A stretch of DNA of 64,000 bases from an uncultured Ignavibacteriota bacterium (GCA_903884005.1 CAISDA010000013.1:106037-170036); one strand, 5' to 3'; counted from the stretch's first letter, positions 16,114 to 25,519 are shown. Notes: generated by a model not told the origin, from the sequence alone. Numbers and translations: made by a program.

Positions 16114-19100
16114 ATGAAAATATTTTTTAACATAGCACTCACTGTCTGTCTTGTCACACTTGCCGCCGCCCGGGAGAACGCCGACGGCGGCGCAGGCCGC
16201 ATCGATACGCTGCGCGTCGTGCTGCATCGGTCCGTTGTCGACACGACAATCGTGTTTCCGCACGCCTTCATCTATCCCCATTCGCTCGGACTCACTGCCG
16301 ATACCGCCTCGGCTGCCCGGTTCCCCGCAGCGTGGTACAGTTTTGACCCGTCGCACGTGCGCATCACATTCTTGTCCCGCCTGATCGTTCCTGTCTCAGC
16401 CGAATCGGCGGTCGTCTATATCCGTTATGCATATGTACCTCTGCTGTTCCAGCCGTCGTATAGTCTCCGGAAAATGATCATCAAGAACGATACGGCATCG
16501 GCGCGCGCCGGACGGATTTACACTCAACAAACATCGGCCATCTTCGGCGATTTTTTCGGCCCCGAATTGCAGAAAAGCGGAAGTATCGTAAGGGGCTTCA
16601 CCGTCGGAACAAATCGCGATCTCACGTTGAACTCGGGGTTGCGTCTTCAATTTTCCGGAAAACTTTCTTCCGATATCGACATCGTTGCGGCACTCACCGA
16701 TGAAAATACTCCCATTCAACCGCAGGGGAATACACAGACCCTGCAGGAATTCGACAACATCTTTGTTGAAGTGAAGAGCAAACAGTACGGCGCCACGCTG
16801 GGCGATTTTTATTTCTCTTCCGAAAAAACAGAATTCGGCACGATCGCGCGCAAGCTCCAGGGGGCGCAAGGGACCGCGTCGTTCGCCGCCGGCGGGTTCA
16901 AAGCCGATGCGGCAATTGTGGGCGCCACGTCGAAGGGAAAATTTTTCACCAACCAGGTCGCGGGCATCGAAGGAGTGCAGGGACCATACAGATTGATCGG
17001 CAAAAATAACGAACAGGGTATCATCGTCATCGCCGGCACTGAAAAAGTGTATTGCAACGGGGAACTCATGACCCGGGGCGAGGCGAACGATTATACGATC
17101 GAATACGGCAGCGGTGAAATACTATTTTCCGCGCGGCGCCTGATCACATCCGCCACGCGTATTACGGTTGACTTTGAATATTCGGACAGGCAGTACACGC
17201 GAAATTTTTTCGGTGTGACTGCGGCGGCGGAGATCGGCAACTCGGTCTCAGTTCGGACGAGCTATTTTCGCGAAGCAGACAATCCGGATGCCCCTATCGA
17301 TATCACGCTCTCCGATTCGGATAAGGAACTGCTGCGGCAAAGCGGCAGCCATCCGGCAGTGAAATCGGGCGTCGTGGTTGTCGGCACGGATACTGCGACC
17401 GGCATCGGCAGGGGGCAATACGCGTCGATCGATACGACGATCGGCGGAGTGCAGAAAACGATCTATCACTATATGCCCGCCACATACGGCGCGGTCTACA
17501 ATGTCGCCTTCTCTTTTGTCGGCACGGGCGCAGGCGACTATACCCGCTCGTTCTTCGGCGCATACACGTTCGCCGGCATAGGCCAGGGCGGGTATCTGCC
17601 AGTGATACTCGTGCCGAGTCCGCAGTTGCATCAGCTTGCAGATGTCGCCGCAACGGTGAAAGCGTCCGATGCATTGGAACTTTCGGCCGAGATCGCACAT
17701 TCCGTTCTTGACGTCAACAGTCTTTCCACGCTCGGCGACGATGCGAACGGCGGGAATGCCGTGAAAGCGTCGGTGCGCTTTTCGCCGAAAGATATCCGCT
17801 TGGGCGAGACGCAGCTCGGATCGATGGACCTGTCCTTTCAGGAACGCTATATCGACAGCCGCTTTGTGTCCATCGACCGGATCAACGACATCGAGTATGC
17901 GCGAAAATGGAACATCGACAGCACGGTCTCGAACAGCAGTCTCACGGAAGAGACCCGCCAGGCAGCGTTGTCGTTCGAGCCGTCGAAACTGGTGGCGTTC
18001 GGAGGCACATACGGCACATACGAACGCGGAACAATCTTCTCGTCCTCCCGGTCCTCGGCATTTGCGCGCGCCGGCACGGCGGCTAAAAAGATCGGGGACT
18101 ATAGTGCAGAATTGATCGCAAGCGATGACCGTCAGGCATCGACGACAAGCCGATGGTTTCGCCAGAAGGGAAATGCGGAGTATGCCTTCGGGCAATTTGT
18201 GCCGGGCATCCGTTGTGAAAACGAGGAGAAACTGGATCGACTTACATCCACTGGCGTCTTGACGGCTGCCAGTTTTTCGTTCCTTGAATACGCGCCAAAA
18301 CTCGCGATGCCCGAATGGGGCGGAATCTCGCTGTCGACGGAACTTACCTGGCGCACTGAAAATGCTCCGGTCAACGGGAGCCTGGTGCGTCAATCGACCG
18401 CGTTCACACAATCCTACGACGCCGGGATAAAATCAGGCCCGTCCTTTAAATCGTCCGCCACTGTCACACTCAGAACGAAGGAATACGACAGGGCGTTTCA
18501 AAATCTCTACACCAATCAGCAGTCTGTGCTGGTCCGCCTGCAATCGCGGTATCTGCCATATAACGGCGCGATCGATGCCGATCTTTTTTACGAAGGTGCG
18601 ACCGAACGCACCGCGAAGCTCGAGAAGGTATTCTACAAAGTGCGCAAAGGAGAGGGACAATACGTTTGGGTCGACGGAAACAAGAACGGCGTCGTGGATA
18701 TCAACGACGAGCGGGATTTTGAATTGAACCGGTACGACGGGGATTATATCATCCTGACGCTGTCAGGCGATTCGTTTTATCCGATCATTAATGTAAAAAC
18801 CTCGGAGCGATTTCGGATAACGCCCCGAAAGTTTTTTGCGCAGCCGTCGTCGGCTGCCGAACGCATCGTCTCCGCTCTGTCGTCCGAAACGTCCTTCCGC
18901 ATCGAAGAAAAAAGTACGGAGCCGGACATCAAAAAAGTATATTTCCTGCAGTCGGGAGCGCTCATGAATACGTCCACAACCCTTGTCGGTTCGCAGCAGC
19001 TGCAGCAGGATGTATTTCTTTTCGAGAATGAACCGGACCTGAATCTGCGCGCGCGATATCTTCAACGAAAAGCGATGGGGCAGTACAGTTCCGGTACCGA

Positions 19101-19638
19101 AAACAGCTACGGCCGCGAGCGTTCGGCGCGCGTCCGCTTCAGGCTTGCAGACCAGCTTTCAGGCCAGGCCGATCTTTACAATAAACAGGACAACGCGTTC
19201 TCGCCCGCCGTCAGCGGCCGTTCACGCACGATCGGCACGGACGGTGTCGCATTAGACTGGTCGTACCGCCCCGAACAGTCTGTTGAAGTCGGGTTGAAAA
19301 TTGAGACGTCGCAATCGACCGATGAACTGCCGGCACAACCGGCAGAGTCGGCATTCAACATGCAATCACTTCGCACGGTCATCGCATTCCAGGGGAACGG
19401 CCAGGCGCGCCTTGAAGTATCGCGCGAGGAGATCACGCTGGCTCGTACGGCGCCCGGCTACATTGTGCCGTACGAATTGACAACCGGCCGCGATGTCGGC
19501 AAGACGTACCTGTGGAGCTCCGTGATCGACTATAAGTTAGGGAAGAACATACAGCTTTCCGCGCAGTATAACGGCAGAACGCTCAACGGCCGATTGCCGA
19601 TTCATTCGGGCAGAATGGAAGTGCGCGCATATTTTTGA
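16114..19638 (+). CDS. Large SprA-like outer-membrane protein
   Basis: Exported protein of 1174 aa with a signal peptide (MKIFFNIALTVCLVTLAAA). The region at about residues 160-240 has the block GSIVRGFTVGTNRDL, LRLQFSGKLSSDIDIVAALTDENTPIQPQGNTQTLQEFD and GATLGDFYF. This resembles the repeated strand-turn pattern of SprA, the T9SS outer-membrane translocon, and related large Bacteroidota barrels. The rest is beta-rich with aromatic strand ends and closes in AYF. True SprA is about 2,300-2,500 aa, so this protein is roughly half size and is better called SprA-like than sprA. An EF-hand-like DGNKNGVVDINDE occurs near residue 850. It is preceded by the small barrel gene and followed by tRNA genes. 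Confidence 0.6.
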   Translation: MKIFFNIALTVCLVTLAAARENADGGAGRIDTLRVVLHRSVVDTTIVFPHAFIYPHSLGLTADTASAARFPAAWYSFDPSHVRITFLSRLIVPVSAESAVVYIRYAYVPLLFQPSYSLRKMIIKNDTASARAGRIYTQQTSAIFGDFFGPELQKSGSIVRGFTVGTNRDLTLNSGLRLQFSGKLSSDIDIVAALTDENTPIQPQGNTQTLQEFDNIFVEVKSKQYGATLGDFYFSSEKTEFGTIARKLQGAQGTASFAAGGFKADAAIVGATSKGKFFTNQVAGIEGVQGPYRLIGKNNEQGIIVIAGTEKVYCNGELMTRGEANDYTIEYGSGEILFSARRLITSATRITVDFEYSDRQYTRNFFGVTAAAEIGNSVSVRTSYFREADNPDAPIDITLSDSDKELLRQSGSHPAVKSGVVVVGTDTATGIGRGQYASIDTTIGGVQKTIYHYMPATYGAVYNVAFSFVGTGAGDYTRSFFGAYTFAGIGQGGYLPVILVPSPQLHQLADVAATVKASDALELSAEIAHSVLDVNSLSTLGDDANGGNAVKASVRFSPKDIRLGETQLGSMDLSFQERYIDSRFVSIDRINDIEYARKWNIDSTVSNSSLTEETRQAALSFEPSKLVAFGGTYGTYERGTIFSSSRSSAFARAGTAAKKIGDYSAELIASDDRQASTTSRWFRQKGNAEYAFGQFVPGIRCENEEKLDRLTSTGVLTAASFSFLEYAPKLAMPEWGGISLSTELTWRTENAPVNGSLVRQSTAFTQSYDAGIKSGPSFKSSATVTLRTKEYDRAFQNLYTNQQSVLVRLQSRYLPYNGAIDADLFYEGATERTAKLEKVFYKVRKGEGQYVWVDGNKNGVVDINDERDFELNRYDGDYIILTLSGDSFYPIINVKTSERFRITPRKFFAQPSSAAERIVSALSSETSFRIEEKSTEPDIKKVYFLQSGALMNTSTTLVGSQQLQQDVFLFENEPDLNLRARYLQRKAMGQYSSGTENSYGRERSARVRFRLADQLSGQADLYNKQDNAFSPAVSGRSRTIGTDGVALDWSYRPEQSVEVGLKIETSQSTDELPAQPAESAFNMQSLRTVIAFQGNGQARLEVSREEITLARTAPGYIVPYELTTGRDVGKTYLWSSVIDYKLGKNIQLSAQYNGRTLNGRLPIHSGRMEVRAYF

Positions 19639-19680
19639 TAAAATCAGGCGCATGTAATTTCGGTGCGGTCAAAAATATTA

Positions 19681-19709
19681 TTGACAAACGGCCGAAGAAT
19701 CCGTATCTT
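19681..19709 (+). promoter_or_regulatory. Sigma70-like promoter for the tRNA-Leu/tRNA-Cys pair
   Basis: TTGACA (19681-19686) and TATCTT (19704-19709) are separated by exactly 17 bp. The expected transcription start is about 20 bp upstream of tRNA-Leu. The consensus -35 box is unusually good for this window. Confidence 0.65.
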
Positions 19710-19735
19710 TATTACTGTATTTGTTGTGCCATCAC

Positions 19736-19820
19736 GCCATCATGGCGGAATTGGTAGACGCGCTGGACTCAAAATCCAGTTCCCTTTAAAGGAGTGTCGG
19801 TTCGAGTCCGACTGATGGTA
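19736..19820 (+). tRNA. tRNA-Leu (anticodon CAA)
   Basis: An 85-nt class II tRNA. The acceptor arms gccatca and tgatggt pair with a terminal G-U, and the discriminator base is A. The anticodon stem ctgga/tccag holds the loop ctcaaaa, giving CAA. A long variable arm (ttccctttaaaggagt) and the T loop ttcgagtcc are visible. CCA is not encoded. Confidence 0.93.
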
Positions 19821-19827
19821 CAACAAC

Positions 19828-19899
19828 GGCGCCGTACCCAAGTGGTAAGGGAGAGGTCTGCAAAACCTTTATGCATCAGTTCGAATCTGATCGGCGCCT
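19828..19899 (+). tRNA. tRNA-Cys (anticodon GCA)
   Basis: A 72-nt tRNA seven bases after tRNA-Leu. The acceptor arms ggcgccg and cggcgcc pair perfectly and the discriminator is U, as is usual for tRNA-Cys. The anticodon loop ctgcaaa gives GCA, and the T loop is ttcgaat. CCA is not encoded. Probably processed from one transcript with tRNA-Leu. Confidence 0.94.
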
Positions 19900-19931
19900 C
19901 TCTACTGCAACAGTGAAAAAAAGCATAATAC

Positions 19932-19971
19932 AACGACCTTATTTCTTTCAGACGTAAGGTCGTTTTTTTTT
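19932..19971 (+). terminator. Intrinsic terminator of the tRNA pair
   Basis: aacgacctta pairs with taaggtcgtt around a 13-nt loop and runs directly into a T tract of nine or more. This is a classic intrinsic terminator, 33 bp after tRNA-Cys. Confidence 0.85.
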
Positions 19972-20083
19972 GTGCCATAGTTGCACAGACACCGTTTCCT
20001 TCCCACACGACAAATGGTGGAGCGGGCTTGATATACAAAGGAAATAGTGGTACGTTCATACACGATGATCATGGAGTCCGGCA

Positions 20084-20644
20084 ATGAACAGCGGCATGCT
20101 TACAATTGCGATCTTTAGTGTATGTTCGGTGTGGATTTTTTTTATCTCACGGAAGCCGCTGCGCGTCGCGGGTTCCCACGGCTTCTATCGGGTCTTTGCG
20201 TGGGAAGCGATGCTTGCCCTTGCATTGATCAATGCTCCGGCCTGGTTCTCCGAACCATGTACAATTCTTCACATCATATCGTGGATATCCCTGACCTCAT
20301 CATTGCTATTGTTGATCCCCGGCGCGTATCTTCTTCTTAAGAAAGGCAAACCCACGAGTCAACGGCAGGATGACACATTGTTTTCGTTCGAGAAGACGAC
20401 GGTACTTGTCACCGATGGAATGTATCGGTACATCCGTCATCCGTTGTATGGATCATTGCTTTTCCTCGCCTGGGGGATATTTTTAAAGGATGTCACATGG
20501 GTAACAACGGGCTTCACTGCCGCTGCCACATTGTTGTTAACGGCAACGGCAAGAGCCGATGAAAGAGAATGCATCGTCTACTTCGGTTCATCGTACAAAG
20601 AGTATATAAGGCGGACAAAAATGTTCGTGCCGTTTATTTTCTAA
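20084..20644 (+). CDS. Isoprenylcysteine methyltransferase-like membrane methyltransferase
   Basis: Integral membrane protein of 186 aa with about five hydrophobic segments and the C-terminal signature of the ICMT/phospholipid methyltransferase group: GMYRYIRHPLYGSLLF, with RHPxY for SAM and substrate binding, and later ERECIVYFGSSYKEYIRRTK. Bacterial members methylate lipid or small hydrophobic acceptors; the substrate here is unknown. The ATG at 20084 has ggag 8 nt upstream. A second small membrane protein follows after 45 bp, probably in the same transcript. Confidence 0.85.
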   Translation: MNSGMLTIAIFSVCSVWIFFISRKPLRVAGSHGFYRVFAWEAMLALALINAPAWFSEPCTILHIISWISLTSSLLLLIPGAYLLLKKGKPTSQRQDDTLFSFEKTTVLVTDGMYRYIRHPLYGSLLFLAWGIFLKDVTWVTTGFTAAATLLLTATARADERECIVYFGSSYKEYIRRTKMFVPFIF

Positions 20645-20689
20645 TCCATGGGACGAATTCACAATCCAGACTCATGAGGAGGCAACAGA

Positions 20690-20938
20690 ATGTCGTCTGA
20701 ACAACAATACTGGTTTCCGGCGAAGACGTACGGCTGGGGCTGGGGACCCCCGTCTACCTGGCAAGGATGGGCCGTGTTACTGGCATACATCGGGGCGGAA
20801 ACTCTCGCCTTTTTCGTCGTTCCGCCTCAGCGTAGCCCGATATATTTTTTTACCTGTTTTGCCATGCTGACATCGCTGTTCCTGTGGGTGTGCTTGAAAA
20901 AAGGTGAGCCGCCGAAGTGGCGCTGGGGAAGACAATGA
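20690..20938 (+). CDS. Small two-helix membrane protein
   Basis: An 82-aa protein with an aromatic N-terminus (YWFPAKTYGWGWGPPSTWQGW), two hydrophobic helices and the C-terminal KKGEPPKWRWGRQ. The W/G-rich start and the KGEPPxWRW end match a small conserved membrane protein family that I recall from many Gram-negative genomes without assigned function. gaggag lies upstream of the ATG. It follows the methyltransferase-like gene closely. Confidence 0.75.
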   Translation: MSSEQQYWFPAKTYGWGWGPPSTWQGWAVLLAYIGAETLAFFVVPPQRSPIYFFTCFAMLTSLFLWVCLKKGEPPKWRWGRQ

Positions 20939-21042
20939 AGGCCGGCGGTGATGAACGTATGAGCGCGGCAAGGGCGCCTGCAACGCACTATTTTCAACGA
21001 GAGTAGCCCAGCCTAAACATCATCGACGCAATAAATTTGCCC

Positions 21043-21071
21043 TTGCAAAATATGCGGCAATTGTGTATGTT
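21043..21071 (+). promoter_or_regulatory. Candidate promoter for tRNA-Leu (UAA)
   Basis: TTGCAA (21043-21048) and TATGTT (21066-21071) are 17 bp apart, about 100 bp upstream of the tRNA. The distance leaves a leader that would need processing, so another promoter closer to the tRNA cannot be excluded. Confidence 0.4.
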
Positions 21072-21172
21072 TATTGATAATTATAAAGCAACGATGCAGG
21101 ATACTTGAGTTGAGAAGTATTTTGGGGTAAGACTCAATGGTGGTCCCATGCGATGGAAGCTGGCACAGTGTT

Positions 21173-21255
21173 GCCGGGGTGGTGGAATGGTAGACACAAG
21201 AGACTTAAAATCTCTCGGGTGCAAGCCCGTACCGGTTCAAGTCCGGTCCTCGGTA
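21173..21255 (+). tRNA. tRNA-Leu (anticodon UAA)
   Basis: An 83-nt class II tRNA. The acceptor arms gccgggg and cctcggt pair with two G-U pairs, and the discriminator is A. The anticodon stem agaga/tctct encloses cttaaaa, giving UAA. A long variable arm (cgggtgcaagcccgt) and the T loop ttcaagt are present. CCA is not encoded. Confidence 0.93.
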
Positions 21256-21260
21256 CAAAC

Positions 21261-21298
21261 AAAAGCCTTAAAGCTAACTACTTTAGGGCTTTTATGTT
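21261..21298 (+). terminator. Terminator downstream of tRNA-Leu (UAA)
   Basis: aaaagccttaaag pairs with ctttagggctttt with one mismatch and a 7-nt loop, followed by a T-rich stretch. It lies 5 bp after the tRNA. Confidence 0.65.
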
Positions 21299-21345
21299 TT
21301 TAAACGAGGGAATTGGGGGACAGATTATTCGGTAAATACTACCGA

Positions 21346-21399
21346 TTGTAAACAACTGTAAACACTTTTTAAGAGATTTTGTTTACAATTTGTTTACAG
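21346..21399. repeat. Double inverted GTTTACA repeat, operator-like
   Basis: Two left-hand copies, ttgtaaac (21346-21353) and ctgtaaac (21356-21363), mirror two right-hand copies, gtttacaa (21381-21388) and gtttacag (21392-21399). The four sites are arranged symmetrically around an AT-rich centre about 17 bp long. Such a layout is usual for cooperative repressor or recombinase binding. No regulator or integrase gene is adjacent. Confidence 0.45.
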
Positions 21400-21736
21400 T
21401 GAATCATCGCATTATTTTTCACTGCATCGACAAAGTTCCTGTCGTAGTCTCTGCTGGTCCATCCGTACCAGACAGAGGCCAAAATAGTGTCCCCGAAACG
21501 TTGCTACTGGGAGCCGGCGAAGTAGATGCAGCGGCACCATCATCGTCAGTCGATGGTGGTGTGCATCCGTCAAAGGCACATTTAAGCAGTGGATAGCGTC
21601 TAGCCATTTGGATTCGATCTCATGCATAGGAACCTCCTGGCCTTTCGCCCATTCTTCCGCCGGTGTTGGCACTTTCACGAGCGTAGATTGGCACACCGAC
21701 CCAGCAATGATCCCTCCACATATCATCCGAAAAAAT
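21400..21736. other. Unexplained tract before the glycosidase gene
   Basis: About 340 bp between the inverted GTTTACA repeat and the glycosidase start. It is GC-balanced, and several overlapping frames stay open on both strands (21412..21819 minus, 21390..21596 plus, 21419..21607 minus), but none has a recognisable domain or a good ribosome site. It may be the decayed end of an inserted segment next to the tRNA. Confidence 0.4.
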
Positions 21737-24022
21737 ATGATACATAAACTAACAAAAATTTTCGTCATCGCATTCTTCGTGTTCGCGAGCGGAGTAAGTT
21801 TTTCGGGACAACAGGACACGAAAAAATCTACGCCGCTCTCCGCCGTGGTGAAAAACTACTATGGCAAGCCCACGATATTTTTAAATGATGTCGCATATGC
21901 GCCGATGATCTATGCTCTCACCGATCAACCGGGCGGCCGTTGGTCGACCGACGAGGTGCCGCAACTGAACATACAATTATTCGCAAACATTGGCGTGAAA
22001 TTGTATCAAGTCGATATCTTCCTCGAGCATCTCTGGTACGAGGACGGTACGTTCAGCCTGGAGAGGGCGAAGCTGCAGATACAAGGTATTTTGGCTGTCT
22101 GTCCCGATGCCGGTGTTATCTTCCGTTTTCACGTAAACGCTCCCAAATGGTGGGTCAAGCAGCACCCAGAGGAGAACGTGCACTACGATAAGGCCCTGGC
22201 AAAGCCCGATCCACTATCGGCGGACAGGCAGCTTATCTATCACGATGCAGGCCTGGCCGAACGTTCCAGTTTTGCATCAAAGAAGTGGATAGAAAGTGCC
22301 ACTGAAAAATTGCAGCAGTTCTGCAAGGAATTTTCGAAAACGGAGGAAGGCAACCATCTCGTCGGCATACAGGTGGCGAACGGAATATACGGCGAATGGC
22401 ATATGTGGGGGCTGCTTCGCTGGGAAGCCGATTTCAGCGAGCCGATGCGGAAACATTTTGCAGCGTGGGCGCAAAAAAAATACGGCACTGTTGAGAACCT
22501 CAGAAAAGCATGGCACGACAATGCAGCCGATTTCGGGACGATAACCGTTCCCACGACAATTGAAAGGGGTAAAATATCAGCCGGCATTTTCAGAGATCCC
22601 ACGGTCGACCGAAAGGTCATCGACTACTACACATGCCAGCATGAATTGGTCGCAGCCGATGTTCTGCATTTCTGTAAAGCCGTCAAAGATGCATGGCCGC
22701 GTCCGATCATCACCGGCGCATTCTACGGGTACTTCTTCTCCGTCTTTAACAGGCTTGCCGCCGGCAGCCAGCTGGATCTCGAGCCGGTCCTTCGGTCCCC
22801 ATACATCGATTATCTCTGCGGCCCGCAGGCGTATGAACCCGAATCGTATCTGACAGGCGAACCGTACAGGTCGAGGAGCTTAATAACGTCAATGCTGCTC
22901 AATGGAAAGTTGTGGCTCGACGAAATGGACCAGCAGCCGAAAAGAGTGTTGCCGTATAACTATAAGGACGATGATAATCCCGATTATGCCCGGACCATTT
23001 CCGAAAACGTCGCCCAGATCACCAGAAATGTCATGTTCTCGCAGTCAAAAGGCATGGGATTGTGGTTCTATGATTTCGGTCCCTCAGGGTCGTTCACGCA
23101 TCCGGAAAAAAATACATTCCCCAGTTATTGCGTGACAGGATATTGGGATCATCCGGAGTATCTCGCATCGATAAAAACTCTGAAGGGGATCATTGACGGC
23201 AATCTCCGAAAAGAATATACAACCGAAGCGGATGTCCTGCTTGTCTACGACACTAAAGTGCAGTATCACTTGATGAGTATCGGCAAGGCGGATCCCGTCA
23301 CGGGCCAGATCATCGATTGGACAAGCCTCAATTCTTTTTACGCCGGCGTCGTCTTCGATCCCATCCATATCTCCGATCTGGATAAGGTCGATTACAGCAA
23401 ATACAAAATTGTCGTGTTCGGAAATACGTTTGTGATGGATGCAAAGACCAAGGAGATCATCAGGACGAAGATCGCAAAAGATCACAGGCATCTGCTGTGG
23501 ATCTACGCCCCGGCATACAGCAGTCGAGACTCGGTCTCGGATCAAAACGTCTCAGAAGTAACAGAGATCGCATTGAAAAAAACAGTGTGCGCGGAGATTC
23601 CGAAGGTGGAGATCTCACGCACGATCGGACTGATTCCGGCACAAATGCCGAAAGGCATCTGTGCGCCGCTGTATTCCATCGACGACAGCGCCGCCGCCAT
23701 TTACGGAACGTATGCGCACGACGGTTCCGCCGCGTTCGGGAAAAAAGACCTCGGCGATCATACCTCCTGGTTCATTGGCGTGCCGCCTACAGATTACACT
23801 CTGCTGAAGTTCATTTACCGGTCCGCAGGCGCGAACATCTATGATGATGAGAAGGATGTGTTCTACGGCGGCGCAGGCATCGTCACAATGCATACAAAAA
23901 GCGGCGGAAAAAAATCCGTGCATTTGAAAAATGGAAAAAGCATTTCACTGGATCTGCCCGCAGGACCCGCCACGGTGCTGTTGAACAGCACGACCGGCGA
24001 GGTCATCTACGAGGGGAGATAG
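21737..24022 (+). CDS. Secreted GH42-like glycoside hydrolase
   Basis: Exported protein of 761 aa from the ATG at 21737, chosen because MIHKLTKIFVIAFFVFASG is a good signal peptide; the track's earlier start gives an implausible 43-residue lead and no start has a strong ribosome site. The mature part resembles the beta-galactosidase (GH42/GH35 clan A) barrel: the opening FANIGVKLYQVDIFLEHLWYEDG, a candidate acid/base Glu in GIQVANGIYGEWHMWG, a second candidate in LWLDEMDQQP, and a later trimerisation-like domain (VLLVYDTKVQYHL). It probably trims plant or microbial polysaccharide outside the cytoplasm. Substrate unknown; exact family uncertain. The dehydrogenase gene follows after 54 bp. Confidence 0.65.
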   Translation: MIHKLTKIFVIAFFVFASGVSFSGQQDTKKSTPLSAVVKNYYGKPTIFLNDVAYAPMIYALTDQPGGRWSTDEVPQLNIQLFANIGVKLYQVDIFLEHLWYEDGTFSLERAKLQIQGILAVCPDAGVIFRFHVNAPKWWVKQHPEENVHYDKALAKPDPLSADRQLIYHDAGLAERSSFASKKWIESATEKLQQFCKEFSKTEEGNHLVGIQVANGIYGEWHMWGLLRWEADFSEPMRKHFAAWAQKKYGTVENLRKAWHDNAADFGTITVPTTIERGKISAGIFRDPTVDRKVIDYYTCQHELVAADVLHFCKAVKDAWPRPIITGAFYGYFFSVFNRLAAGSQLDLEPVLRSPYIDYLCGPQAYEPESYLTGEPYRSRSLITSMLLNGKLWLDEMDQQPKRVLPYNYKDDDNPDYARTISENVAQITRNVMFSQSKGMGLWFYDFGPSGSFTHPEKNTFPSYCVTGYWDHPEYLASIKTLKGIIDGNLRKEYTTEADVLLVYDTKVQYHLMSIGKADPVTGQIIDWTSLNSFYAGVVFDPIHISDLDKVDYSKYKIVVFGNTFVMDAKTKEIIRTKIAKDHRHLLWIYAPAYSSRDSVSDQNVSEVTEIALKKTVCAEIPKVEISRTIGLIPAQMPKGICAPLYSIDDSAAAIYGTYAHDGSAAFGKKDLGDHTSWFIGVPPTDYTLLKFIYRSAGANIYDDEKDVFYGGAGIVTMHTKSGGKKSVHLKNGKSISLDLPAGPATVLLNSTTGEVIYEGR

Positions 24023-24076
24023 GCCGCCATTGGAATTTGGCAGAGCAGGACGTTCACGTATGAAAGGGATAGTGAT

Positions 24077-25519
24077 ATGAATACAGTCATCGTCATTCTG
24101 GGTGCGTCGGGAGATCTCACATCGCGCAAACTCATACCGGCGCTCTTTACTCTCTTCACAAAAAAACGGCTTCCTGCTGAAACGGCGATCATCGGTTTCG
24201 CCCGGAAGCGGTTCACGGATGAAGAGTTCAAGACGCTCGTGCGAACAGCAGCTCCTGATCCCTACGACGACGCTGAATGGCATGCATTCTCCCAGAACCT
24301 CTTCTATCACGTCGGCGATGTCGAGAACGAGGGCGATTATCTGGCACTCTCGGAAAAGCTCAACACCATGTACGGCGCGGCATGCAATCGTCTGTTTTAT
24401 CTCGCGGTTGGACCGGGACTGTATCCGGCAGCCATCGAGCACATGGGCGCGTCGAATCTCACGACAGAATCTCAGGGGAGCGGATACCGGCGCGTCATCA
24501 TCGAAAAACCCTTCGGACGAGATCTGGCGTCCTGCCGCGATCTGAACACACAATTGAAACATTTTTTAAGCGAACAGCAGATCTACCACATAGATCACTA
24601 CCTGGGCAAAGAGACGGTTCAGAACGTGTTGATATTCCGGTTTGCCAATGCGATATTCGAGCCGCTATGGAACAGGAACTATATCGACCACGTGCAGATC
24701 ACCGTCGCCGAATCCGTCGGCGTCGAACATCGTGCAGGATATTACGACACGGCGGGGGCGCTCCGTGACATGTTTCAGAACCATCTGCTGCAGCTCCTCA
24801 CGCTCATAGCAATGGAACCGCCTGCGCTTATCGAAGCCGATTCGCTCAGGAATGAAAAGGCTAAAGTGTTGAGGTCGCTTCGGGAGATCGCGCCCGAGCA
24901 TTCGGCACGGTACACTGTTCGCGCGCAATACGACGGCTATCTGAATGAACCGGGTGTCGCTCCGGATTCTCAAACGGAAACATATGCCGCGCTGCGCCTG
25001 TTCATCGACAATTGGCGATGGCAGGGTGTGCCGTTTTATCTTCGCTCAGGAAAAATGCTGCGAGAAAAAACCTCGGAGATCATCATCCAATTCAGGCGTC
25101 CGCCCACGCAGATCTTCGATACGCAGACCGGATCGACGGAGCTGAACACCAACCGCCTGAGCATCTGCATACAACCGGATGAGGGCATACATCTTCGTTT
25201 CATAACGAAAGTGCCGGACGAGGGCATGAAGACGCGCGCAGTGGCAATGGCATTTCAGACCCCCAAGGCAAGCGAAGCCGAATTCGCACCAGGCGCATAC
25301 GAACGCCTGCTGCTCGACGCGATCAATGGCGATGCATCGCTCTTCACGCGCAGCGACGAGATCGAGCTGGCGTGGAAATTCATCGACTCGATACGCGTGG
25401 GATGGGAGAGCGATGACGCACCGCCTCCGTCCTCCTATGCTCCGGGGTCGGCAGGCCCAGAAACTGCAGACGATCTCCTTGCACATGACGGACATTGGTG
25501 GATCCTGGGGTGCATGTAA
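24077..25519 (+). CDS. zwf: Glucose-6-phosphate 1-dehydrogenase
   Basis: Entry enzyme of the oxidative pentose phosphate pathway: NAD(P)-dependent oxidation of glucose 6-phosphate to 6-phosphogluconolactone. The N-terminal Rossmann motif is GASGDLTSRKLIPAL. The conserved EKPFGRD is followed by the active-site signature IYHIDHYLGKETVQN, with catalytic His and Lys, and by RNYIDHVQITVAESVGVEHRAGYYD. At 480 aa it has typical length. No 6-phosphogluconolactonase or gnd gene is adjacent, which is unusual but not rare. It sits behind the secreted glycosidase gene, possibly sharing its transcript. Confidence 0.96.
   Translation: MNTVIVILGASGDLTSRKLIPALFTLFTKKRLPAETAIIGFARKRFTDEEFKTLVRTAAPDPYDDAEWHAFSQNLFYHVGDVENEGDYLALSEKLNTMYGAACNRLFYLAVGPGLYPAAIEHMGASNLTTESQGSGYRRVIIEKPFGRDLASCRDLNTQLKHFLSEQQIYHIDHYLGKETVQNVLIFRFANAIFEPLWNRNYIDHVQITVAESVGVEHRAGYYDTAGALRDMFQNHLLQLLTLIAMEPPALIEADSLRNEKAKVLRSLREIAPEHSARYTVRAQYDGYLNEPGVAPDSQTETYAALRLFIDNWRWQGVPFYLRSGKMLREKTSEIIIQFRRPPTQIFDTQTGSTELNTNRLSICIQPDEGIHLRFITKVPDEGMKTRAVAMAFQTPKASEAEFAPGAYERLLLDAINGDASLFTRSDEIELAWKFIDSIRVGWESDDAPPPSSYAPGSAGPETADDLLAHDGHWWILGCM

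Noticed and set aside
17248-18411. 387-aa minus-strand ORF
   Set aside because: Lies wholly inside the SprA-like gene on the other strand; Arg/Cys-rich translation without a domain is typical of an antisense shadow.
21412-21819. 135-aa minus-strand ORF
   Set aside because: Overlaps the glycosidase signal peptide on the other strand and has no recognisable domain or ribosome site.
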